Part shown: positions 1-12,290 of the stretch, piece by piece
Layout of the letters: every line of letters begins with the position of its first letter
Position numbering within the stretch: the stretch's first letter is position 1
Assembly (NCBI RefSeq): GCF_020360975.1
Contig: NW_025408668.1
Location: 1,426,001-1,490,000 of the forward strand
Direction: 5' to 3'
From: Hirsutella rhossiliensis
Lineage: Eukaryota > Ascomycota > Sordariomycetes > Hypocreales > Ophiocordycipitaceae
DNA length: 64,000 nucleotides
Notes under the pieces: model-generated
Database searches by the model: none
Seen by the model: the letters and a program-made list of their open reading frames with translations, nothing else
What the model was told of the DNA's origin: nothing
Translations under genes and position numbers: made by a program

Positions 1-161
1 ACGAGGATGACCGTGCGTGGAAGGCCCTTTTGCGCAAGCATATGGAGGACTACACGAAGGCTCAGGAGTTCTGGCTCGATTACTATGCACTCACGAGATA
101 CCCAAATCTCGATGGTCGAGGAGTGGAATTCATCGCAGAGTCAGAGGGCCAGAATACTTAG
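1..161 (+). CDS. 3' end of an unidentified protein, cut by the window edge
   Basis: From base 3 one frame stays open for 52 codons and ends at a TAG at 159-161. The peptide is rich in charged and aromatic residues (for example EDDRAWKALLRKHMEDY and FWLDYYALTRYP) and looks like the helical C-terminus of a real protein. The start and most of the gene lie left of the window. I do not recognise the family. An intron near the edge cannot be excluded. Confidence 0.45.
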   Translation, partial: EDDRAWKALLRKHMEDYTKAQEFWLDYYALTRYPNLDGRGVEFIAESEGQNT

Positions 162-1662
162 ATTGAACGGTCGCGATCATGACTCCAGACTTTATTGCAG
201 CGCTGCTTTCAGCGAGACCGAGACTTTGCAACTGAGGTGCACTGAGAAGCTGTCACCATCGTACGTTCATCCTGTACCCCGCCCCCCCTTTGACTATTCC
301 TACTTTGCTGGTCGGCCCATGGCTTTTGGCAGTTCAGTACCGCAGTATTCCCAGGTGTTTCTGCCCGAAACATTGCCTTTCTTGCACTTCGGGCAGTTCA
401 TCTTGTGTGGAGGAAACGTTCGTGAGTTGTTCTAGTTTCTACTGGCCAAAGAATCAGTCCTCGTTGGAACCAAGTTTGGGAAGAAAAGTCCATTTACTAG
501 TTCGTGTATTGCAGTGGTCCGGTGCGGGCTTGTGGTGATCTGCAAGGCCTTGGCAAGATTGGGAACGGCAGTGGGCTATTACCAGACTTTATACTGCTGT
601 GTCTTGCCTTGACTTTTCCCGGCCGGGAGAGTCGGGACATCACCACGCGGCTCGAATGCGTGCGAGTCCATGAGCTCCAGGTTGAGGATGCGCTGCAGGG
701 CCATCGACGAGACAAGGACCTTGTTCTTGGCTTGTCATTGGCACAGACCTGACTCTGCATGAACCTTCCCCGCAAGTCAGGTAACCGACAGAAGGCAGCA
801 TACGAGGAATGGTTCGTGATTCAGGCTTCCAGACGAAAGTAGGCGCCTTGCTGCCTTTGTGGGTTGCAGTACAGTTGGTTGCATGCACACTTGAGCCAAT
901 CAAAGGCTCATGGCGCAACCATCATCGCACCACCAGGCTCTTCTCACTGGTTAAAGGACAGGCAGATACCCCAGAGCCTCAAACTTCCAATTACAACTAG
1001 TCAACAGCCAATGCATGTTGGTTGATGAGTCACTGATCCTGCTTTGCACTCATTGCATGCTTGTCGCGGAAACAAGGTGACGTGGCACGCGGACAAAAGT
1101 TCGACGGATTAGAGTCATGCTGCAAGGCGAAGATGCTTCTTGTGCTTTTCTGCAGATGGCGGCGCGAAAGGTTGGCTTGAAAGTACCCAACTCTGATATC
1201 AAGACTCTCATACAGGTGATAGCAGTATGATATTCTGTTGAATCCGCTAGTACGCCAAACAATTGGCCCTGGAGTTTGATGTCGAACCAAAGGTACATGT
1301 AACGGCTTGGGGTTGAAGCCGAATTACCATGCTCTCTGAGACTCATACGAGAGGTTCATTCGAGACCTGATGACGGTAGCTTGTATGTCGTTACAGCACG
1401 GTTCCGGCGACGGCAGCCCAGACCCATACAAGACATCCGGGGTGTCTCTGTGAGGCCCCTGCAGGCACCGCAGCATCCGCCCGAGCAGATGTCGAGCAGG
1501 GTGGCCCATCATGTTTACGTCCAGGAGTGACATGACATACTGCTTGACACAACACCACGATCCCCGGAGCCACGGGCTTTGTTTTCACGTAGCAGGGTTG
1601 ACTAGCTTGTCCTACGCCTATTCTGCTGCTTGGCCGCCAATCGCCCGTCTCAGTTCCTCTTC
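162..1662. other. intergenic, no gene recognised
   Basis: Short ORFs occur on both strands, but none shows a recognisable motif, signal peptide or splice pattern. The stretch holds the 3' flanks of the two neighbouring genes. Confidence 0.5.
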
Positions 1663-2613
1663 TCAACGGCTGTCCGGCTGCAACAAGCAACGGGTTCCGT
1701 AAGTGTGACTTGGCTTGTTTCGCGACACCGGGCCTCCGCGCATCTCCGTCGATTTGGTGTGGTCGTAAAGGTCGAACCGAACGATATTGCCAGACGTGGT
1801 TTCTAGCCCATAGATGATGCCGTTTCTTGTCGACATGACGGCACCAAATGATCGAGCGTCCTTGAAGTTTTTGGCTTTATATATCACACTCCACGCCTTA
1901 GACGTGGTAGACCAGCGAACCAGAGCCGGGTAGCTGCGTCCCTTGTCATGCAGAACACCGACGCCGTAAAGATGGCCACTGGCGACGGGCGTGTAAGCCC
2001 AGTCGGAGGGGAATGCCCTGTCGGCTTTTGGACCCGGAAAGGTCGCTTTGCCGCTCTCGACTTTTTTGTACGTCCTGGATTGTGGATCGAGATCGACGCT
2101 GGCCCAGACCTTTCCCCCGTTGCTGCACCAATATTTGCCGTGCTCGTCGAAGTCACCCATGTTGGGCTGGATGGGCAGTTGAAGAACTTCCTCAGTCCTG
2201 CCGTCGCCAAACAGGCGCAAGAGGTGCTTATGCTTCGTACCGTACAGGTAGTTGTCTTTGGGGTTGAAGCCGATGGCGTTGAACGGATACTTGGGGTCCG
2301 CTGAGGCGATTCTGCTAATGGTCCGAGTCTTGCCAGTCTTCAAGTCCATTGCGTACAAGACATTATCCATGACAAGGTAGGCATCCTGGACGCAGGGGAG
2401 AGTCGGCTTTGGCCTCACAACCGTCGTCTTTGGCTTCACCACCGTCGTCTTTGCCTTCACCACCGTTGGCTTTGGCTTCACCACCGTCGGGATGGCTTTG
2501 CAGATAGGCGGCACGGTCACGGCGCATAGAGTGCCTGGCGTGCAGACGCGATGAGCGCTGCAAATACATGCCGCCGTGCCCAGCAAGACGATGCAGCGGA
2601 TTATAAGCATCAT
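1663..2613 (-). CDS. secreted beta-propeller-like protein (DUF6923-like)
   Basis: A single-exon gene of 316 residues. The start is taken at the first ATG (2613-2611). It opens with a hydrophobic signal peptide (MMLIIRCIVLLGTAACICSA), followed by a Cys-containing stretch and four 7-residue repeats of the type TVVKPKP (about residues 43-70), encoded by near-identical 21-bp units. The remaining ~240 residues carry features of fungal secreted DUF6923 proteins: AYLVMDNVLYAMDLKTG, FNPKDNYLYGTKH, HLYGVGVLH and IIYGLETTSGNIVRFDL. These are repeated beta-strand units typical of a propeller-like fold. The role is unknown; extracellular or cell-wall location is inferred from the signal peptide and the Lys/Pro-rich linker. 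Family assignment is from motif memory. Confidence 0.75.
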   Translation of the reverse strand: MMLIIRCIVLLGTAACICSAHRVCTPGTLCAVTVPPICKAIPTVVKPKPTVVKAKTTVVKPKTTVVRPKPTLPCVQDAYLVMDNVLYAMDLKTGKTRTISRIASADPKYPFNAIGFNPKDNYLYGTKHKHLLRLFGDGRTEEVLQLPIQPNMGDFDEHGKYWCSNGGKVWASVDLDPQSRTYKKVESGKATFPGPKADRAFPSDWAYTPVASGHLYGVGVLHDKGRSYPALVRWSTTSKAWSVIYKAKNFKDARSFGAVMSTRNGIIYGLETTSGNIVRFDLYDHTKSTEMRGGPVSRNKPSHTYGTRCLLQPDSR

Positions 2614-4099
2614 CAGCCTCTTCGGAGACCCCACCCGCCTGGCTAGCCTCGGCTTGGAAATTTTGGTGGCTTGGGAGCAAGAGCTTGTCGATACAAGTAA
2701 CGACTGGACGCAGTCAACCTGGAAGGCCTCGTAGGTTTGGCGCTTGATTTCGGTGGCTGGAAGCTCTGAGTGTCCGTGGCCTTGCTGGAACTCTCATCTT
2801 TCCTCGTTCGAGGAATGATGAAAACCTTTTCTCGACAGGCGACTAGGGCCCGCTCGAGTGACCAAAACCAGAGTTTGAGCTCGCCAATTACCCGACGAAT
2901 TGACATTGACAGCAAACGCCAAGCATGACAGCGAATACCGATGCACATATACTGTGGTAAATGTCTTTGTGGAGCCTTGAAAGAGTAGTTCCAGAGCCAG
3001 GCAGATTGACCATCGCCACATGTTGGCCTCGGCGCCACTTGACCCGAGCCACCTTCAGCTGTGCTCAGCTGAGGTTGAGTTCAAAAGCCAGGTATGTATC
3101 ACGAACTGCTGTGGGGCTATAAGTCCTACGGAGTGTACAGCATAGAGTCATGCCGTACCTACAGTACTGTAGTACGTAATAGATACATAGGCAATGACTC
3201 GGGGAAGATCTTCTTTCGGCAGAGCCATTGAATCAAGATCCCTCCCATTCCATTATGGGGCCGAGGTACGTGACACAACAACTCTAGGTCAGGTTCTTCT
3301 GGCAGGACCGGAACTCTGAATTTCCATGATCCTCATCAAGGATCGGCTCTTTCGAGAAATTGAAACAGTAGTGGCAGTATAATGTAACTCCTCGGCAACC
3401 CCGTTTTGCGAGTGCCCCGGTTAGCCCTAAGACCTATTAGGGGCAAGAGTACTACTTCTCATATACGAGGGCAGCCCTCTTCCCTCTTTCTTCTTCCCTC
3501 TCTAACATTAAAATATTTATTGCTACTAGGTAGCCTGTTGGAACCAAACCTGTTAAACCGTTATACTGCCTGCCTCTATAAAGAATTTACTAGAGCCTGA
3601 GAGATTTTTTCTTTTTATAAGGAAGATATGATGTCTATATAATGAGTCGGCGTTAACATCTTGGCTGCTATTTGCCTTGATGTCGCCGACGCAACGTAGT
3701 ATCGTTGCAATTGAATTGCCGTGCATTATTAACATGGCTCACTAATTCCGACGATTTCAGAAAATCAAGAGTCTCGTCAATCGACGCCACTGTTAATGAG
3801 CTATTCCAGATTGATGTTGAGACGAAATGTTGGACCTTCATGAATCACTCAGACTTTCACATGAACATGGGAAGCGAAGAAAGGCCTTGAATCTTGTTAC
3901 CCCATAAGAAAGTGGTCGTGAGCCGCTATTTTTCGACAAGTCAAGGTGGAACTGGCGCGGCAGCGTCGAATGGACAAGGCACACAGGCCAACGAGCGGCG
4001 CAGGCAAACCACTGAGGGTCGTCGACTCGTGATAGCCATCCGCGTGCTGAAAGCGCTCCAAAACCAGCTGAGACGAGAAAGAAGCGGGCGGCTACGCGT
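2614..4099. other. intergenic; upstream region of the DUF6923-like gene
   Basis: No convincing gene. The part from 3400 to 3660 is AT-rich and depleted in CA/TG and may be an old RIPed repeat remnant. The 131-codon minus-strand frame at 2643-3038 overlaps the promoter side of the neighbouring gene and has no family signature. Confidence 0.4.
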
Positions 4100-4422
4100 C
4101 ACCTGGAACAAGCACGGTACCGAGAGCGCTCAACCACCCATGGCCAGTCGTGGGGATTGAAGTCTCCTGCTATGATCACCTTCTGTAATCACTCTTCGCA
4201 GGCTGTTGCATTCTTCCCTTGGCGCCTCCGCACCGACTCCTCCACGTAGGTTGCGGCTACAACCACGAGAGGGTTTGCAGTATATACATTGGACTTTCTA
4301 TTACGTTGAGAAGCTTGAGAACCGTGCCTGACTGATCTGTCTGCAGCCCACTTTAGATCTTGGCACGCCTGGTATTTCATTTTCGGTTTGAAAGGCAATC
4401 GGGATGCGCTTCCAGATGACAC
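4100..4422 (-). pseudogene. decayed LINE (Tad1-like) endonuclease fragment
   Basis: On the minus strand, 4179-4134 translates to VIIAGDFNPHDWPWV, the conserved core of the apurinic-type endonuclease of fungal LINE elements (usual form GDFN.HHP.WG). The preceding frame (4422-4189) contains ANPLVVVAATYVEES, consistent with the strand before that motif. A frameshift and a stop separate the two parts. A further minus-strand frame at 4768-4502 has DGDKQGAGYRF, which could be a worn RNase H DG..GAG motif, but it lies on the wrong side of the endonuclease for one collinear element. No full-length LINE is present. Confidence 0.4.
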
Positions 4423-5568
4423 TGAGCCGCCGCAATGCCTCTATCTTCGCGTTACCTCCATGATACCATCAGGCCCTCAACCAAGGTTGTAATTGGAGTG
4501 ACTAGAGGCAAAAACTCACGAGATCTAAGGTGAGATTTGAGCGTACGGAAAACCAAGTCCCGACAATTCCTACCGCCTTTAGACGGGCCGCCCAACAAAG
4601 GGCATCCATAGCATTTTTGAGGGCGTCCATACCGGGATGTGCTAAACGATTGATCTTACTACTGAACCTATAACCGGCACCCTGCTTGTCTCCATCAATA
4701 TGACCCGAGCTAAGCAAGCCAAATCTTTCGACGCAACCAAAGGCCTGTTCGTTGCCAGAGATACACAATGAAGGCTTGCACCGTCCAACGGTCTCTGTAC
4801 AACCTCCATAACAGCTCGCTTCGATGCGATAAACGTTCCGAAATGGTTATATAGTCTTCGGTGTAGAGTTGACGGAGCTTATAATGCTTAACTACTCTAT
4901 ATTTATTCCTGTCAAAACTCCTGCGGAAAGGCAGATAATATACGCCCTGAACTTAATTTTACCCGTCGAGGGAGGCATTTCCGTATTCGTATGGAAAACC
5001 CCGGAGAACTCTAATGTGGGTTAATGAGAAGGCCTCAACTTTGCTGAACGGATCCAATTTCGGTAGCATTGAGCCTTATAGCAGTAAAAAATCAAAAGTA
5101 ACCGTTTTATTAACACGTCAACGGGCGTACGCTTTTGCTGCTGAAGCTTGCATTCGAGTTCTAACCCTCGATGGCTGATCGTCTATTAGCACCTTCGCAT
5201 GGTATACCTAGTCGGGCCAAAAAAGATGAACTGGTTTTAGTTACAAGCTCCTCCGCAAGTCTGCCCTTGCCAGAGCTGCTGACTCCTCCGTAGCCGGCAG
5301 CCTGCATGCACGTACATGCATACTGTCGAAAAGGAACAACCGCTTAAACAGGTAAAAGTGTAACACTACAACAGACGCAATTCTGGCGCGGTATAAGTAC
5401 TAGTCCTGCTGACACGTAGATATCATCATGTTGCTGCTGACCCCGCTCGCCATCATCTCGACATCTGTCCATGTGAACACCACTTTGCGTTGGCTGGGGT
5501 GGGCACACCACCTCTGGGACGTTAGTTTCATGATAGGGAAAAATCACGAGTGCCCACTGCCCGCAGTC
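4423..5568. other. intergenic, possible repeat debris
   Basis: Includes the weak RNase H-like frame at 4502-4768. The part from 4860 to 5100 is AT-rich. Bases 5344-5568 are the upstream region of the HET gene, where an in-frame upstream ATG at 5428 exists. No other gene is supported. Confidence 0.4.
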
Positions 5569-7607
5569 ATGAACAGCGTGTGTCACGCTTGCAAAAAGAT
5601 ATTCAGCGGCGTCTCGTCCTCAATCACCCAAAGAGACACCTTTAAGCATCACCAGAGCCTTGCTGACCTAGAGAGATCTGCTTCCGAGAGCTGCTTCATC
5701 TGTGCTGTCGTGTGGGCAGAGATACTTGGCCGACGCCGACTCGGCGAGTCAACTAAAGAGGGCGGGCGTGACGGAACAAACAATCCTGTCTCTGTATACA
5801 GCATGAGACGTGGCACAGCCTGTTCAAAGGTGCTGGAATTGACTCTGTCATTCAATGAGAAAGGCTTTCAAGGTAGTGGTGGATGGCATGCCTTTGGCCT
5901 TGAGCCTGTCAAAGGTAGCCCATCACGTCGCATATTCATGAGACATGCTAATGCAAAACAGATCTAGAGAGCCCGGTCAAGGTGCGCTCCAGCTCATCCC
6001 GTGCCCGGTTTGACATGAGCTGCGCGCGAACATGGCTCCAAAATTGCATGAACCATCATGAGAGTTGTTGGGTTCCCCGACTGAAATTCGCAAGCCAACA
6101 CCCTGCCCGATTGCTACAAATTGACACGCCTCATCAAGACCAAGTCTGCTTGGTGGACAGTTCGTCAATACATGAAAATGACCTACGCTACGCGACACTG
6201 AGCCACTGCTGGGGTCAGTCAAACGTACTAAGCCTGACGTCTGAGACAAAAGAAAGGCTCGAGGGTGGTGTTTCCATATCCGAGCTGGGGCGAACATTTC
6301 GCGATGCCATCATGGTAGCTCGTGAAATGGGGTCATCGTTCATCTGGATCGACTCGCTATGCATTATGCAAGATTCCAAAGACGACTGGAAACGTGAGGC
6401 CCCGAGAATGAGCGACATCTACAGAGGCGCAGTCCTCAATATCGCGGCAACATCTGGAGCTGATACCGATGCAGGATGTCTGCCAAGCAGGATGCAGTTC
6501 TCTATGGAGCCGCTTGTTATAACATTGCAAGGAACAGATTTCCCTGACGGCCACTATACCCTCTACGACCACAAGTACGGAGTCAACGCGTTTGACAAGA
6601 TGCCGCTGATGAAAAGGGCATGGGTTGTGCAAGAGATTCTGCTCGCACCAAGAGTTTTGCACATGTGTGCAACCGAGATGTTCTGGGAGTGCCCGGAATT
6701 GGTAGCTTCGGAAACATACCGTGCTGCTTTGCCACCAATGTTGTTCCACCACTGGATCCCGAGGGAAATTACGCAGAGGGCCTTTTGCGGCTCATATGGA
6801 CACGCAACTAACCTGGCAAGGGGTGGAAATCCAGCCGCTCCGACCGGCCTTCTCTGGGAGTCGTGGAGGGAGGTCGTCGAGGTCTACACAAAATGTGGCC
6901 TCACATACCCCCGCGATAAGCTGGTTGCAATATCCGGCCTTGCGAAACTCATTCAGAGCATCTTCAACGTCGATTACTGTGCGGGACTCTGGGAACAGGA
7001 TCTTGAATACCAACTTCTATGGCATGGCCATTCTTTGGAGCAACGGTATCCACCACCTTCATATCGAGCACCGACGTGGTCCTGGGCCAGCATGGATGGT
7101 TATATAGCGTTCAGTCGCTTCCAAGAAGAACGCACAAGATGGCGTCAAGTTGCCACTGTGGTTGATTACCATGTCGAGACGCGTACCAAGGATAGAACCG
7201 TCGACATTACAAGCGGCTTCATCCGTCTCTCCGGTTGGCTGGTCACCATCCAGATGCATAAGGCGAGTGACCGCCAGGACGACTGGACATTTTTTGCCAA
7301 TGATGCCTGGAGAAAAGGCAACAGTTACTACCTTGCACTTGACGGCGAGATCCCGGTAGACCAGATCCATGGCCTGGCCGTTGTGGTCGATGCGGCCGAA
7401 AATCAACCCGCGGGGGTTGTATTTCTCTTGCTGCATGCAACTGGAAACGCAAGGGGCCAGTTTTACAGGATTGGAAGGCTTTATATAACCATGGAGCTCT
7501 TGGGGATTGAAGGAAGGAATTATGACGCTCTTGGGAATATGACAAATGAACCTTGGTTGGAGTTTGAATCTTGTCACAAGATGAGTAAATCCGTTTATAT
7601 CGTCTAG
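5569..7607 (+). CDS. HET-domain (heterokaryon incompatibility) protein
   Basis: Two exons, 5569-5914 and 5962-7607, give 663 residues. The 47-nt intron has GT..AG ends and a TGCTAAT branch site, and it restores the frame exactly. The start at 5569 gives the usual opening of this family, with paired cysteines (VCHACKKIF) and SCFICAVVW; an upstream in-frame ATG at 5428 is possible. The linker after the intron has the typical ARTWLQNC..H.SC. The HET domain begins near residue 186 with YATLSHCWG and continues with FRDAI, FIWIDSLCI, DW..EAPRMSDIYRGAVLNIAA. The C-terminal half has GLLWESWREVVEVYTKCGLTYPRDKLVAISG and PTWSWAS, also standard. In other fungi such proteins trigger cell death after fusion of unlike individuals. 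Here the protein is full length and looks intact; its partner and specificity are unknown. Confidence 0.88.
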
Positions 7608-9708
7608 AGGTAGTAATAACACCCAACAACCAAACTATCGTGCCAATATATTCTCGCACTCTGTAAGTGCACGACTACCGTGTGTATATGTACGTGTCAG
7701 CTGCCACCAGCACCTCCATGGCATATAGGGACCACTGCCAGGTCATCTGTTGGAGTGTCACTTCACTTTTGCCTGCACAACCCAGTGGTTTCCTCACAGT
7801 ACGCCTCTGTTAACCAGCATTCATATTTGGCTAACCAGCAATCAATAAGTGGGCCAGTGTGGCCGGTCAATGCGCAGCGCCGAGACCGCACAATTAGGTG
7901 CGCATGTTCCTTGCGCCTACCTAGCAGACTCTTTAGCACACACATCGCATATATCTCTATGCGAGCTCGTCTGTATACAAATCTCGCTGTGCCTCTTCTT
8001 CCTCTTGGACGTCTGCCTCTATCTTGGCTGCCAGTCGAAGGGCTAAGGCCTGATGTCTTGTACCATTCAAATAGAGAAGTTTTCTACTAGGCTTTAAATT
8101 CGACTTTAGGTTTCTGCCTTCTGGCCTTTTGTAGACGTGCTGGTGTTAGAGGAGGGCCTGCAGGCTTAGATTAGGAGGATTCTGTTGTGTCCGGGTGACT
8201 ACTCGGCAATGCGGCCTTTTTTTCCCGCCAAACTCAACGTGCATATTTACCACATCTTTGTAAACAATACTCAGAAGAGAACACATCATGCACATATCTT
8301 CTGGCTATGTGTTCCTATTGCAAACGCAGCGAACCCTGATTGGAACCATGGAGCGAAACTAAAGTGGGATGAGAATGCGTTGGCAGGAGCTATCTCAGCA
8401 GTTTCAGACGTAAAAGCGTGGTAGATAATTTATCTCTCAAACGGGTGTTTGAGAGTGCATGTGGAAGTGATCAGGGGCAATGAATTGATGTGCAAATGTG
8501 CATGCCCCTTTCTAGCCACGTGAGACCCAAGGGGGTATATATACGTACAGTTACTCCAGACCCCGATATAGCTGCTAATATAGCCTTTCCCTGATGTCCT
8601 TGATGTCCTGATACCAAATTGCAACTTCCCTTGGCCTCATGCGTAGAGATGGGTCATCATTGGGTGGGTGTGCGTGTATGTGACTCCTTGGGCCCTGTTT
8701 GCACAAGTATCCCTTACCTAATTGACTGTTGTTGCTTGGCAGTATCTGTTAAGAGGAGCGGAGCCAAGAGGTCAGAGGCATGCCCAGCCAGCCCGAGCGA
8801 CATGAAAGGGGTCTTCCGGAGCATTCTACCTCTCCGGAGGGGGCCGGTCTCCTGTAATGATAGAGCACAACGTTTCCGTGCCAAGAACATGGTATCTTGT
8901 TTCCCTTCGTGGAAGACATAATGTGGCTGAACGACGGATCAGTCACACGGCGTCCGTACAATAGCGTTCGTAGCAAAGTGGTTTGGCGCGCATGTCAGTT
9001 GCCTTACATAGAGGACACCGGCCTCTTCCAGGGCCCGCCAATGCCTTGAACGGAATAGAGTATGAGTTGGCCGGCGGCAAGTACAAGCGCGCCCGGCCCA
9101 TTAATTGTGTCAAGAGAGGCTGAAATCGCATTATATAGCACGGGGAGAGGGATGGCGAAGCCGGCGGGGACTAAAGCATAGAGAGCTCGGCACGTGATTA
9201 AAGATTTCAACCCCTTCAACTCAATGCCATCAATTCAACTAGCAGATGCGGTGGTTCAACTCAACGGGCGAAATTATGAGTAAGCTGTCAACTCAACTTA
9301 ACGGGGACGCCAAGTTGATGGGATTGAATTGATTTCCACGCCGTGACGAGCAACCTGATGGCAGAATAGCTAGCCCTAATGGCCTAGGCCATCACTGACT
9401 TTTCAGCATTGCCAGCTTTGCAATTGTTTAACTGCTGGCCAATTGACAGCTGGCAGATATCATAAGGCTGTAGATATTCAGCACCAATTTCCTTCAACTT
9501 CTCGATTGCCTTGGCACTCAAGGCCCTTATATGAGAGTCAGCTTTATGCTTTATATAATGAGCGTAGAATGTGTCCAGAGTGCTTACGGAACATCACACT
9601 CTTGTTTGCCGATGGGGAACGTGCAAAGCCCTACACCTTTGCCAGTATCATCTTCAACGATTCTAAATCTGGGTTAGAAGAGTAAAGTATTTACGAAGCT
9701 GCATACAC
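7608..9708. other. intergenic, no gene recognised
   Basis: Only short unsupported frames. Between 9210 and 9300 the short motif TCAACTCAA recurs with irregular spacing, probably degenerate low-complexity sequence. No RNA gene was seen. Confidence 0.4.
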
Positions 9709-9891
9709 TCACTTCCTAACCTGCTCGGAACTTTCCGGGGTGCGAGGAGATCGAACCGCCGGTTCAGTCATCATGACGGGAGTGTTTGCATTGCCATTCT
9801 GTGGGCTATCGACTGGTTGGGCCGAAGCGAGGCCGGACATAGCGCCGATGATACCGGTTGCCGTAGCGAGAACGAGGTTAAAGTGCTTCAT
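9709..9891 (-). CDS. small secreted peptide of 60 residues
   Basis: A short ORF begins at ATG 9891 with a clear signal peptide (MKHFNLVLATATGIIGAMSG, then LASA before QP). A 36-residue mature peptide rich in Pro, Ser, Asn and Glu with no cysteine follows. Just before the stop the sequence CAG GTTAGG could be an intron donor, so the true protein may be longer. No family is recognised. A secreted or effector-like role is only an inference from size and signal peptide. Confidence 0.5.
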   Translation of the reverse strand: MKHFNLVLATATGIIGAMSGLASAQPVDSPQNGNANTPVMMTEPAVRSPRTPESSEQVRK

Positions 9892-10639
9892 ATTGCCTGA
9901 TGAGCTGATAAATGCCGATCAGAGAGTGTATTCGATGAAAAGGAATGATAAAGATTTCTTGAGATTTTAGTAATGGATGAGGATGTTGTAGATGTTTTGT
10001 CTGAATGTAGCTGGTATGAAGCCTTTAAATAGTTCACGGCTTCAACATCCCACTCGGGAGTGCATGATTTAATATCTTGATAGTTACACATACAGCATGC
10101 AGGTAGCATTCGTAAATGCACTCCGTAGCCTTATAGGGCGCATAAAATTAACATGAAGTCTGCAGTCAAAGCAAAGGCTTGAGTCAGGCCTGCATCTGCG
10201 CCACGAATGTATTGGAACTAAGTTCCCAAAACTACTATTGTTACGAAAACCAATACGCCATATTGGGCAAAAGTGGAATATACACTCCAATAAGTGCACT
10301 GTGATTAGCGACTATGTCTGCTTCCCGACAACTATACTACCTTGACTCTGTACCTACCCACCCATAGTAGGTAGGTAAAAAGGAGCAGAGAGAATTTATT
10401 AAAATGATCTCACAGGAAGAAAAAGCTACTAAGAGTTTACTAGATACTCTCTGGAAACGCTTCCCATACGAATGCTCCCACTAATAACTAGTACTTTGCG
10501 TTGTACCGGGTTCTCGGTGGGCAGGATTTACTCCATCTATATCGATTTTATCGTATGTCCGACCCATGTCTATTTCAGCATAGCCGGGGTGCGACCAGGT
10601 GGTCTCCCTAAAGAAATGCCGCGCGAATACTATCAAGTA
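9892..10639. other. upstream region of the small secreted gene; no gene recognised
   Basis: Moderately AT-rich. No coding frame with support and no RNA gene recognised. Confidence 0.4.
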
Positions 10640-11040
10640 CACACCAATCAAGCAGAAGGTTACTAATGCGTCTACATACGATCCAGTGCGAGTCTTAGCT
10701 TACGACGCCCTCTGGCTATATTTATGCAGACTACTTCTATATGGCTGCTATGCTATGTACTGCCTTGCCCGGGAAAGAAGTACTAGTTATGGCGGCCTTG
10801 CATTAAGAGAGACTGGGTGGGTATCTAGGCTTCGTCTCGCATTATTTAGAACGAAGTATATGCCAATCAAGCAGTAAGGTTACTAATACGTCTAAAAACG
10901 ATCTGGTGCGAGTCAGTTTATGCCTTAGCTTACGACGCCCTCTGGCCATGGTTATATAGACTACTACTATAAGGCTTGCTATGCCACGTAAGAAGTAGCA
11001 AAGAAAGACTGGGTTCCAGTGCTCCGCCTCATGTATTTGG
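10640..11040. repeat. imperfect tandem duplication, unit about 220 bp
   Basis: The segment from about 10641 (accaatcaagcagaaggtta) recurs from about 10862 (gccaatcaagcagtaaggtt). In both copies the order is the same: a TACTAAT.CGTCTA box, a CGATC.(A/G)GTGCGAGTC box, CTTAGCTTACGACGCCCTCTGG, then an AGACTACT.CTAT box. The copies differ by substitutions and small indels, many of them transitions. Confidence 0.7.
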
Positions 11041-11552
11041 AACTCGCGAGCTCGCCCCGCCTAACAGGGCTGCTGGCCGTGGATTCTTACTTTCTTGGCA
11101 CCAACTGTTAAGGAATTCGCTGCGCATAACACACGGCCGCTAACAAGGGCGTCTAGCACCACGCTCAGCGCGGGATAAAGGAGGCGACAGCACCTAACCC
11201 CGTAGACGAGGCGCGGCTGACGTCCTAGGAATAGGAGCCGATGATTCCTACGAACGCTCTTAGGGCCAAAGAAGCGCTCCTTTGGCTCGCCACCGGCGAC
11301 GGTCTTCCCGAACTGCAGTTGCGTCGATACGCATAGCAAGCGGATGACTCCGCATCCGGCGACTCTACAAGCAACGATGGCGCCGACACCGACATCGACC
11401 AGCAAGATGCTATAGTAGGAGACCTAGCAGACGAAACCGAGGCTAAAAAACCGGACGACCGGCCCGAGGCTCGAGGCCTAGAAGTAACGGTTGCTTACGC
11501 GGCGGAGAGACTTATTGCCAGACAGACAGAGGGCTTGATCCCCGACAGCTGA
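11041..11552 (+). pseudogene. degraded coding remnant at the edge of the RIP block
   Basis: From about 11340 to the TGA at 11550-11552 one frame encodes an acidic stretch (for example DQQDAIVGDLADETEAKK) followed by VAYAAERLIARQTEGLIP. It is interrupted upstream by a TAG where CAG is likely ancestral. CA and TG are still common here, unlike the sequence to the right. Probably part of a transposon or a dead gene. Family not identified. Confidence 0.3.
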
Positions 11553-12019
11553 ATGGGGAGAAGACGGACGTAATAAGTGACCTACTGTAGCGGGGACGCT
11601 CTTTTATACCTACCGCCTGAATCGCAAAATGCTTCGGTCGAGCCTAAAGACCCCCTTTAATCGCCCTATGCGCGCGATTTATCCCCCTTGCGTTAAATGC
11701 CACGGCCCAAGGTGGGCCATAGACCAATGTATAGGAATAAAGGTTAGGCTCACGCCCACACGCACCTATAAGCGCGCCCCCTTAGCTCCGGAAGCGACGT
11801 AGATAGCCTCGTCCGTATCTAAAGGCACTAAATATAGTAGTTAGCCTATAGGACGCTAAGGAAGTTACTCTTATTTTAGCTAAGTAGTATTTAATATAAT
11901 AGTTATAAGCTTAAGAGGGAAGGTATTAAGCCTTACTTATAACTTCTAGAAAACTATATATATATAATCATTTATTTAAAACGTTATAATAACTAAGATA
12001 AAAAGCTTCTCGCGAAACT

Positions 12020-12290
12020 AATATATACTTATAATTCTCGCGAAGAGAGATACGAGAAGTGCATGTAAAATGCACGAAGGTGAAATTAGAAGTAAGGGGT
12101 CGGACAGGCAAGGCAGAGATGTTTAATTCTTGCGGGGGCAGCAATTGCGGCAGGGGAGTGATTGTTATATTGCCTTAATTGTCTTTCTTTCCTCTATCCA
12201 ACGCCCCTCTATATACCTATCTAGCATCTCAATTAATAAAGAAGATCCTGCTTAAAGAAGCTACTGATGTCCTCTTAACTAAATCCTTTA
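12020..12290 (+). repeat. repeat family X, partial copy A
   Basis: Shares with copy C (15060-15545) an ordered series of boxes: AGTAAGGGGT.(G/A)GA(C/T)AGG, TTTAATTCTT, CCTTAATT.TC.TTCTTTC, ATACCTATCTAGC, TTAATAAAGAAGATCCT and TTAAAGAAGCTA. This copy still has many CA and TG, so it is the least mutated of the set. Homology stops near 12290. Confidence 0.65.

Noticed and set aside
4502..4768. LINE RNase H-like frame (DGDKQGAGYRF)
   Set aside because: One short weak motif, and in the wrong order relative to the endonuclease fragment for one collinear LINE. Mentioned only as possible debris.
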